Assembly: GCA_937915975.1 (NCBI GenBank)
Contig: CALGGL010000202.1
Coordinates: 1-7,214 of the forward strand
From: an uncultured Lachnospiraceae bacterium
GTDB lineage: Bacteria; Bacillota; Clostridia; Lachnospirales; Lachnospiraceae
DNA length: 7,214 bases
Reading direction: 5' to 3'
Part shown: piece by piece, positions 1 to 5,198 of the stretch
Numbering within the stretch: position 1 is the first letter of the stretch
Layout of the letters: each line of letters opens with the position of its first letter
Notes under the pieces: generated by a model
Database searches by the model: none
The model's input: only the letters and a program-made list of their open reading frames with translations
What the model was told of the DNA's origin: nothing
Translations under genes and position numbers: made by a program

Positions 1-1464
1 GGTTCGGATTTCTTATTTATATCGGGTGATTTGTTCGATCACGTTCCGGATGAGGATGAATTATATACTGTCGATAAAATTCTGTTAAAATTAAAGGACA
101 CCAATATAATATATGTTACAGGTGAGGCGGATTATCTTAAAAAGGATTCGCCTCTATGGTGTTATAAATTTATGTCAAAGGTGTATCTTTTAAACGGTGA
201 TACTTTCAACAATGCACAAGGTGAGAATGCCTTGGAAGGAAAGAGAACAGATTTTGCAGATAAAATTGTGGACTGTGTTCATTTTGAAAATTACAGTCTT
301 GATATTTATGGTATCTGTCAGTATAATCCCGAAAATGCAAGAAATGATTTTGATTCGATTATGCTCAGACATCCTGAAAATATAAACATTTTACTTGTGC
401 ATGCGGGAGGAGAAAAGGTTGAACCGTTTGAATGGGATGATGTGGGTAATATAAAGAAGTTTGACTATGTTGCTTTTGGACATAAGCATAATTTTCTTGA
501 GATGAAGGAATATAAAAGCTATTATCCGGGATCTTTGGAACCGTTATGTGAAGAGGAAGAAGGACAGCATGGCTTTATAAAGGGTTACATGGATAAAAGC
601 CTTATGTCGGCCAAGTTTGTTTCATTTTCACAAAGGGAATATAAAACGATAGAAATTGAGGTTAATGAAAATACCGTTAATTCAAAGCTGGTAAATCAGG
701 TTATTCTTGAATGTGCGGAAAATCCAAAGAATATATACAGTATAAAGCTTATCAGAAGTGAAAGATGCTATGAGGATTTTGATTTAAGCGAAGTCAGAAA
801 TAAATACAAAATATTATCAATTGAAGGAGAAAAGGGCCTTGTAATTAATTCAAAGCTTTTGATGCTTCATAATGATGACAATGCACTTGGACAAAATATA
901 AGAAGAATTGAGGAAAGTAACAGTGTTTACAGGGATGAGGCAGTTGATATATATGCGTCACAGATGGTTGCCGCACTTTGGGGAATCGATAACCTCAAGC
1001 TTGTTATGATGGCGGCAGATAAAAGGGCTGCGGAGCATGCAAACAGATATGTAATAAATAATATAAAGAATGATATAGATTATATGCGTAAACAGACAGG
1101 CAAGCTTCTTGAGAAGAAAGAGGATATCGGAAAGAAGCTGGAAAGATATAAGGACTGTACCGGAGTAATTAATACTACCAATGAGAAAATAAGGGATCTT
1201 AATCTCAAAATATCAGAGATAGAATTCAAGGATAAGTATGTTGACAGTATATATGAAAGAAAAAGAACCAATATTGTTCTTTGGATTATATCTCCTTTGG
1301 TTTTGTATTTGCTGTTCTATATTATAGTAAATATTTTTCCGGATATTATTCTCGGAAGGGAAAAGAAACTATATATATTTATTGCGGTAATGCTGGTTAT
1401 TATTACGGCGTTTGCTTTTGGCGCATATAAGCTTTTTAATTTGTTTCAGAAAAATAAAAAATAA
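1..1464 (+). CDS. SbcD/YhaO-like metallophosphoesterase with membrane-anchored C-terminal tail, 5' partial
   Basis: The reading frame is open from base 1 (it begins G-S-D-F-L-F-I-S-G-D-L-F-D), so the gene starts upstream; the TTG at 31 is only an internal Leu codon. Numbering from base 1 gives 487 residues. Calcineurin-like phosphoesterase motifs seen: SGDLFD (8-13), VHAGG (His at 400-402) and FGHKH (478-489), then YYPGSLEP and a capping-domain-like region to about residue 290, as in the SbcD/YhaO DNA exonucleases of Clostridia. The usual GNHD motif reads G-E-A-D (121-132), so the conserved Asn and His are gone and activity is doubtful. After about residue 350 come a charged coiled coil and two hydrophobic segments (about 423-446 and 457-479), which the classic exonuclease lacks; the membrane-plus-coil design resembles the middle of the partner ATPase YhaN. 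No ATPase gene follows. The family call is fairly sure; the role is inferred. Confidence 0.75.
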   Translation, partial: GSDFLFISGDLFDHVPDEDELYTVDKILLKLKDTNIIYVTGEADYLKKDSPLWCYKFMSKVYLLNGDTFNNAQGENALEGKRTDFADKIVDCVHFENYSLDIYGICQYNPENARNDFDSIMLRHPENINILLVHAGGEKVEPFEWDDVGNIKKFDYVAFGHKHNFLEMKEYKSYYPGSLEPLCEEEEGQHGFIKGYMDKSLMSAKFVSFSQREYKTIEIEVNENTVNSKLVNQVILECAENPKNIYSIKLIRSERCYEDFDLSEVRNKYKILSIEGEKGLVINSKLLMLHNDDNALGQNIRRIEESNSVYRDEAVDIYASQMVAALWGIDNLKLVMMAADKRAAEHANRYVINNIKNDIDYMRKQTGKLLEKKEDIGKKLERYKDCTGVINTTNEKIRDLNLKISEIEFKDKYVDSIYERKRTNIVLWIISPLVLYLLFYIIVNIFPDIILGREKKLYIFIAVMLVIITAFAFGAYKLFNLFQKNKK

Positions 1465-1658
1465 AAAAACATTCGGATTACAGAAACAGAATCGACATAA
1501 TAGAAAAAGACAGGGAAAAACTGACGTTTAAGCTTTCTGAGTACGAAATTGATAATGAAAAGCATAAGTATTATGTTGATGAAGAAAAGAAGATTGACAA
1601 TAAGCTTGAAGAGATGGAAAGAAAGTATAAAATGTATAATCTTATTATTGCACAGTGA
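1465..1658 (+). pseudogene. Frameshifted coiled-coil continuation of the metallophosphoesterase gene
   Basis: Immediately after the TAA at 1462-1464, the third frame is open from 1458 to the TGA at 1656-1658. It encodes about 66 residues of strongly charged, heptad-like sequence (for example IIEKDREKLTFKLSEYEID and KKIDNKLEEMERKYK). It has no start codon near its beginning and no ribosome site, so it is unlikely to be an independent gene. The junction lies in an A-rich run (1450-1469). A one-base indel, or a -1 shift at the AAA codon 1459-1461, would join it to the upstream protein and place a second coil after the two membrane helices. Whether this is decay, a sequencing error or real recoding cannot be told from one sequence. 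Confidence 0.5.
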
Positions 1659-1688
1659 CAATTTAGTCTATTTGAAAGGAAAAAGCAG

Positions 1689-2075
1689 ATGAATATTTTT
1701 GGAATTTTAGTACCGAAGCAGATGCTTACATATCTTAATGCGGATGAAACACTTGATGTGGCGGTTGAGGAGCTTATGAAGAGCGGCTATACAGCTGTAC
1801 CTGTTATAGATAGGGATGGTGTATATCTCGGAGTTGTGAGTGAAGGTGATTTTTTGAGAAAGGTTATGGAGTGCGGCAGAGACGGTCTTGTTGAACATAC
1901 CGTTAAAGAGATAATCAGTGAGGACAAAGAAGCATTTATCATTACAACGGTATCAAAGGAAGAAATAATGGAGAAAATTCTTGACAGAAATTTTTTATCT
2001 ATTGTTGATGACAGAAAGTGCTTTGTGGGTATTATAACCAGAAAGTGTATAATTGAATATTTGAGTAATGCGTAG
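1689..2075 (+). CDS. Twin-CBS-domain protein, CbpB/DarB-like architecture
   Basis: This 128-residue protein consists of two CBS repeats and little else. The first covers about residues 15-62 (YTAVPVIDRDG, then GVVSEGDFL at 48-56) and the second about 70-126 (FLSIVDD, then GIITRKCII at 114-122). Stand-alone CBS pairs usually bind adenine nucleotides (AMP, ATP, or c-di-AMP in the Firmicute proteins CbpB/DarB) and regulate a partner protein in the cytoplasm. The N-terminus (MNIFGILVPKQMLTYLNADE) resembles a short CBS family common in Clostridia. The ATG at 1689 follows the purine-rich ribosome site AAAGGAA (1676-1682). It lies 30 bases after the coiled-coil remnant with no evident terminator, so it is probably co-transcribed with the metallophosphoesterase. 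The ligand and partner cannot be read from the sequence. Confidence 0.85.
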   Translation: MNIFGILVPKQMLTYLNADETLDVAVEELMKSGYTAVPVIDRDGVYLGVVSEGDFLRKVMECGRDGLVEHTVKEIISEDKEAFIITTVSKEEIMEKILDRNFLSIVDDRKCFVGIITRKCIIEYLSNA

Positions 2076-2080
2076 ATATT

Positions 2081-2103
2081 TAACGAAAAAATTCCGTTTT
2101 TTT
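2081..2103 (+). terminator. Weak candidate intrinsic terminator after the CBS gene
   Basis: A short A/T-rich hairpin, AACGAA pairing with TTC-(C)-GTT around an AAAA loop with one bulged C, runs straight into a T tract (2097-2103). It is just downstream of the CBS stop codon and just upstream of a candidate promoter, which is where a transcription-unit boundary would be expected. The stem is only six pairs, so termination may be inefficient. Confidence 0.3.
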
Positions 2104-2110
2104 CCTGATA

Positions 2111-2140
2111 TTGATAAAAAGTGCTAAAAATGGGTAGAAT
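2111..2140 (+). promoter_or_regulatory. Candidate sigma-A promoter for the CarD-family gene
   Basis: TTGATA (2111-2116) and TAGAAT (2135-2140), each five of six to consensus, are separated by 18 bases. The start would fall near 2147, giving a leader of about 130 nt before the ATG at 2278. A weaker alternative is TTGGCA (2166-2171) with TACAAA (2188-2193), spacer 16. The leader also holds a small imperfect hairpin (2229-2255, ATACT pairing with AGTAT) just before the ribosome site. I recognise no riboswitch there. Confidence 0.4.
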
Positions 2141-2266
2141 TAAATTAGGCAAACTGACGAAATTGTTGGCATTTGCTCAAAATGGCTTACAAAATGATGT
2201 CAGATTTGTTATTATATATTTTGTAGAGATACTTTCTCAAGTATTAAGTGAGTATCCATACGAAAT

Positions 2267-2273
2267 AGGAGGA
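2267..2273 (+). promoter_or_regulatory. Strong ribosome binding site for the CarD-family gene
   Basis: AGGAGGA ends four bases before the ATG at 2278, a nearly complete anti-16S match that fixes the start. Confidence 0.85.
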
Positions 2274-2277
2274 CGCA

Positions 2278-2781
2278 ATGTTTGATATTGGAGACTATAT
2301 CGTTTACGGACACAACGGTATATGCCGCGTATTAGATATTACTCATCCGGATATTTCAGGAGTCGATACTGACAGATTGTATTACGTACTTATGCCTGAG
2401 AAGACTAAAGGAAGTAGGCTATTCTGCCCGGCAGATGACGACAAAATTTCGATTAGGCGGGTTATCAGTGAACAAGAAGCCAAAGAGATAATCCGTGCTT
2501 CCAAGGATATTGAGCCTCTGGAAATTGACAATGACAGAATGAGAGATGCCAGCTACAAAAATGCTATTAAAAGCAGTGATTTAGTTCAGTGGGTAAAGAT
2601 TATCAAGACTCTTTTAATCAGAAAAAAAGAGCGTGAGGATGCAGGAAAAAAGATAACTGCAACAGATGAAAGATATCTTAAGCTGGCAGAGGAGGGCTTG
2701 TATTCCGAGCTTGCATTAGCAACAGGTCGTGACAAGGAAGAAATCCAGGATATTATACTGAGTAATTGCGGTTGGTGTTAG
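2278..2781 (+). CDS. CarD/CdnL-family RNA polymerase-binding transcription regulator
   Basis: A 167-residue protein with the CarD_CdnL_TRCF layout. The N-terminal Tudor-like RNA polymerase interaction domain covers about residues 1-62 (MFDIGDYIVYGHNGICRVLDI, then YYVLMP and the basic IRRVIS). A helical C-terminal domain covers about 63-163 and includes the family signature around ATDERYLKLAEEGLYSELAL (128-147). Family members bind the RNA polymerase beta subunit beta-1 lobe and stabilise the open promoter complex, affecting rRNA and housekeeping promoters. A tryptophan (W105) lies in the helical domain; whether it equals the DNA-wedge Trp of mycobacterial CarD needs an alignment. The protein ends in C-G-W-C, an odd terminal CxxC. 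It is a single-gene unit: a candidate promoter in front and a strong terminator 22 bases after the stop. Confidence 0.9.
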   Translation: MFDIGDYIVYGHNGICRVLDITHPDISGVDTDRLYYVLMPEKTKGSRLFCPADDDKISIRRVISEQEAKEIIRASKDIEPLEIDNDRMRDASYKNAIKSSDLVQWVKIIKTLLIRKKEREDAGKKITATDERYLKLAEEGLYSELALATGRDKEEIQDIILSNCGWC

Positions 2782-2802
2782 TAAATGATGAACAACGGCA
2801 AT

Positions 2803-2840
2803 AATCCCATATGAGATATTCATATGGGATTTTGCTTTTT
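2803..2840 (+). terminator. Intrinsic terminator after the CarD-family gene
   Basis: A perfect 12-bp stem (AATCCCATATGA, 2803-2814, against TCATATGGGATT, 2820-2831) with a five-base loop GATAT is followed by TTGCTTTTT. It isolates the CarD-family gene from the two-component operon downstream. Confidence 0.9.
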
Positions 2841-2860
2841 ATAAACGTTTATTTTAAAAC

Positions 2861-2880
2861 TTAAGGTTTGATTAAGGTTT
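2861..2880 (+). promoter_or_regulatory. Direct-repeat operator candidate for the OmpR-type regulator
   Basis: TTAAGGTTT occurs twice, at 2861-2869 and 2872-2880, a period of exactly 11 bp (about one helical turn). OmpR/PhoB-family regulators bind as head-to-tail dimers to direct repeats with this spacing. The site ends 19 bases before the -35 box of the response regulator gene, a typical activator position, so autoregulation by the downstream regulator is the natural inference. Confidence 0.6.
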
Positions 2881-2899
2881 ATGATGTACAATCAATGTA

Positions 2900-2928
2900 T
2901 TGATAAAAAATGACTTGGTTATTATAAT
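2900..2928 (+). promoter_or_regulatory. Sigma-A promoter of the two-component operon
   Basis: TTGATA (2900-2905), a 17-base spacer and a perfect TATAAT (2923-2928) form a near-consensus promoter. Transcription would begin around 2935, giving a leader of about 33 nt before the ATG at 2968. Confidence 0.8.
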
Positions 2929-2950
2929 TAGATAATGAAAATAATTATTA

Positions 2951-2960
2951 AAAGGAAAGG
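2951..2960 (+). promoter_or_regulatory. Ribosome binding site that decides the response regulator start
   Basis: AAAGGAAAGG lies seven bases before the ATG at 2968. The earlier in-frame ATG at 2935 coincides with the predicted transcription start and would add an 11-residue Lys-rich extension foreign to receiver domains, so 2968 is preferred. Confidence 0.75.
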
Positions 2961-2967
2961 AAACAGT

Positions 2968-3639
2968 ATGAAATTATTATTGGCTGAGGATGAAATAGAT
3001 ATGTCGGATGCGCTTGTGGATATTCTTACATTCCATAAGTATATTGTAGATGCTGTATATGACGGAGAAGAGGCTCTTGATTATGCAAGGCTTGGAAATT
3101 ACGACGGAATTATACTTGATATAATGATGCCTAAAAAAGACGGCTTGACGGTATTAAAGGAGCTTAGAAGCGAAGGGTGCCAAATTCCGGTTCTTATGCT
3201 TACGGCCAAATCAGAAACGGAGGATAAGGTTACGGGACTTGACCTCGGTGCAGACGATTATCTGGCAAAGCCGTTTGCTATGGATGAGCTTCTTGCAAGG
3301 TTAAGGGCAATGTTGAGAAGAAGAGAAAAAACAATATCCAGTGAGCTTACTTCCGGAAATGTTTCACTTAATCAACAGACCTTTGAGCTTAAGGTTAATG
3401 ATAAGTCGGTAATTCTCCCGAAGCTTGAATTTCAGGTTATGGAGATGTTTATGTTGAATCAGGAAATGTATATTTCCGCTGACACCATACTTGAAAAGGT
3501 ATGGGGCTATGATTCCGATGCGGAGATAAGTACTGTATGGGTATATATTTCATATCTCAGAAAAAAGCTTTCACAGCTTGGTGCTGATGTAGAAATACAG
3601 GCAAAGAGAAATATAGGATACAGATTGGAGAAGATTTAA
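2968..3639 (+). CDS. OmpR/PhoB-family response regulator
   Basis: A 223-residue two-domain regulator. The receiver domain (about 1-118) has the acidic pair D8/E9, the phospho-acceptor D51 (IILDIMMP), T79 (LMLTA) and K101 (YLAKPF). The winged-helix DNA-binding domain (about 127-221) ends with the expected VWVYISYLRKKL and RNIGYRL elements. All catalytic residues are present, so it should be phosphorylated by a partner kinase and bind direct repeats as a dimer. The kinase gene overlaps it by one base (the last base of the TAA at 3637-3639 is the A of the ATG), which indicates translational coupling and a cognate pair. A good candidate target is the 11-bp repeat upstream of its own promoter. The remaining regulon is unknown. 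Confidence 0.95.
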   Translation: MKLLLAEDEIDMSDALVDILTFHKYIVDAVYDGEEALDYARLGNYDGIILDIMMPKKDGLTVLKELRSEGCQIPVLMLTAKSETEDKVTGLDLGADDYLAKPFAMDELLARLRAMLRRREKTISSELTSGNVSLNQQTFELKVNDKSVILPKLEFQVMEMFMLNQEMYISADTILEKVWGYDSDAEISTVWVYISYLRKKLSQLGADVEIQAKRNIGYRLEKI

Positions 3640-5027
3640 TGATAAAAACTCTTCAGAAAAAATTTATTGTGACGGCAATGATTGCAATATCGGTTCTTAT
3701 TGTTGTATTGCTCGGAACCGTAAATGTTGTAAATATTGTCAGAATTAACAATCGAATAAGCTCTATGATAGAGGCAATAATCGAAAATGACAGATTTTTT
3801 GGCGGAAATGAGTTTGGCAACAGACCTGAGGATATACCTGAAGATATGAGACTTGAAAAGCCTGAAGATATGGATGATAACGACCTTGAAGAAGCTGATG
3901 AGGATGAAGATGATTATGATGAAAATATATATGATAATTTTCCTGAGGAAATGACATATGACCGACCTGAAAACCGGGATGACAGATTCAGACTTTTTAA
4001 TCCTGTTGTAAATGAGGATGACAAGCTTTCGGCGGTTTATTTTATGGTAAGGCTCGATAATAACGGAAATGTTGTATTTACGGATGTAAATAATATCTCA
4101 TCAGTAGATGAGGAGACGGCAGTCGAATATGCCAATAAGGTTATTGCGGAAAATGAAAAAGAAGGAAAGGTCGACAAGTACAGATACATAATTTCAAAAT
4201 CTCCTGACGGCAGGGGACAGACTATCGTTTTTATGGACGTTCATTCCCAAACGCAATCGATACTTGCCGTTATTATCGTTTCGATAGGTGCAGGATTGCT
4301 TTGCTGGATCTTTATGCTTTTGCTGGTTATTGCGCTTTCCAAAAAAGCGATTAAACCGATTGCGGAAAATATCGAAAGACAAAAACAGTTTATTACCGAT
4401 GCAGGTCATGAGATAAAAACACCGCTTGCAATTATACTTGCTAACACAGACGCAATGGAGCTTCATAACGGTGAAAATAAATGGAGCAAAAATATCAGAA
4501 AACAGACAACAAGACTGAGTGAACTGATGCAGAGAATGTTATCTCTTTCGAAAATGGATGAGGGAACCGCAAAGTTAAAATTTGAGGATATTGATATTAC
4601 GAAGCTTGTTATGGATACGGCTAACTCATTTAAGGAGTCTGCTGAAAAAAAGAATATTGTTATTGAAAAAGACATTGAAGAAAATGTTTTTTGCAAGGCT
4701 GATAAGGAAAGTATGACACAGCTTATAAATATTTTGACAGACAATGCTGTGAAATATGCCGATGAAAACAGTGTAATAAAAATAAAGCTGAAAAATAAAG
4801 ATAAACATATGAAGCTTTCGGTTTCAAATACCTGTTCAAATCTTCCGGATATACCTCCTGAAAAAATGTTCGACAGATTTTACAGAGGAGACAGTGCGAG
4901 AACGCAAAAGGGAGGTGGCTTCGGCATAGGGCTTTCCGTAGCACAGGCAGTAGCCCAATCCCATAAAGGTAATATAACTGCTAAGTATAAAGAAGATAAT
5001 ATAATTTGCTTTGAGGTTATCATATAA
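3639..5027 (+). CDS. Membrane sensor histidine kinase with acidic extracellular loop
   Basis: A 462-residue kinase. Membrane helix 1 is about residues 9-34 and helix 2 about 208-233; between them an extracytoplasmic region of about 170 residues. Its first part (about 63-115) is low-complexity and extremely acidic, roughly 27 Asp/Glu in 53 residues with repeated P-E-D units. Its second part (about 118-203) looks like a small folded sensor domain (VYFMVRLDNNGNVVF). The H-box is FITDAGHEIKTP with phospho-acceptor H257; the N-box is around DNAVKYA (N369); the F-box is MFDRFYRGD; the G2-box is GGGFGIGLSVA (425-435). The D-x-G-x-G G1 motif is absent and reads N-T-C-S-N, as in a subgroup of Clostridial kinases I recall. 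It should phosphorylate the overlapping response regulator. The stimulus is unknown; the acidic loop suggests cations, cationic peptides or pH, as inference. Confidence 0.93.
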   Translation: MIKTLQKKFIVTAMIAISVLIVVLLGTVNVVNIVRINNRISSMIEAIIENDRFFGGNEFGNRPEDIPEDMRLEKPEDMDDNDLEEADEDEDDYDENIYDNFPEEMTYDRPENRDDRFRLFNPVVNEDDKLSAVYFMVRLDNNGNVVFTDVNNISSVDEETAVEYANKVIAENEKEGKVDKYRYIISKSPDGRGQTIVFMDVHSQTQSILAVIIVSIGAGLLCWIFMLLLVIALSKKAIKPIAENIERQKQFITDAGHEIKTPLAIILANTDAMELHNGENKWSKNIRKQTTRLSELMQRMLSLSKMDEGTAKLKFEDIDITKLVMDTANSFKESAEKKNIVIEKDIEENVFCKADKESMTQLINILTDNAVKYADENSVIKIKLKNKDKHMKLSVSNTCSNLPDIPPEKMFDRFYRGDSARTQKGGGFGIGLSVAQAVAQSHKGNITAKYKEDNIICFEVII

Positions 5028-5029
5028 GC

Positions 5030-5185
5030 GGCAGAGAAACAGACACCTTGTCACATCATTTAAGTATATCAGACTGCATGAAAAATGCGCAAAGCATGGC
5101 GTTAAGTAACACGTGCCATGCGTGCGCATTTTTCATATAGTCTAAGCATATACAATAGATTTTACAAGGTGCCTGTTTCTCTGCC
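5030..5185. repeat. 156-nt concentric hairpin element between convergent genes (structured RNA or MITE-like)
   Basis: Outer arms 5030-5051 and 5164-5185 are inverted repeats, 21 of 22 positions complementary (GGCAGAGAAACAG... against ...CTGTTTCTCTGCC). Inside them, on the same centre (about 5107), are TATAT/ATATA (5065-5069, 5148-5152), AGACT/AGTCT (5071-5075, 5139-5143), a perfect 13-bp stem (5078-5090, 5124-5136) and a 7-bp stem (5094-5100, 5115-5121), about 51 pairs in all. The one outer mismatch (A5043/C5172) becomes a G·U pair in a minus-strand transcript. It fills nearly the whole 171-bp gap. No clear target-site duplication or transposase is visible, so mobility is unproven. Confidence 0.75.
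5078..5136. terminator. Bidirectional intrinsic terminator forming the core of the hairpin
   Basis: The GCGC...GCATGGC stem pairs with GCCATGC...GCGC, and in both directions the stem is followed by ATTTTTCAT. On the plus strand the T run is 5129-5133; on the minus strand it is the complement of 5081-5085. This suits the convergent genes on either side, the kinase ending at 5027 and the PRPP synthetase ending at 5199. Confidence 0.65.
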
Positions 5186-5198
5186 ACCCGGTAACTGT

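Noticed and set aside
31..33. TTG at 31 as the start of the metallophosphoesterase
   Set aside because: The upstream codons in the same frame encode the conserved phosphoesterase strand leading into S-G-D-L-F-D, so the gene runs off the left edge.
1464..1470. A-AAA-AAC slippery heptamer as a programmed frameshift site
   Set aside because: It lies after the stop codon of the upstream frame, so ribosomes in that frame would not reach it. Only slippage at the preceding AAA codon would work, and no stimulating structure is evident.
2141..2277. Riboswitch in the leader of the CarD-family gene
   Set aside because: The leader is long enough, but I see only a small imperfect hairpin (2229-2255) and none of the conserved cores I know.
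2935..2967. Upstream in-frame ATG that would lengthen the response regulator by 11 residues
   Set aside because: It sits at the predicted transcription start of the TATAAT promoter, lacks a ribosome site, and adds a Lys-rich peptide absent from receiver domains. The ATG at 2968 has a good ribosome site.
4836..5129. 97-codon minus-strand open frame across the end of the kinase and the hairpin
   Set aside because: It is antisense to the conserved kinase ATP-binding region and runs into the inverted repeat. Composition and content do not look like a protein.
5022..5192. Insertion-sequence or MITE with target-site duplication
   Set aside because: The arms look like terminal inverted repeats, but the bases flanking 5030 and 5185 do not form a clear direct repeat and there is no transposase, so it is reported as a hairpin of unknown origin.
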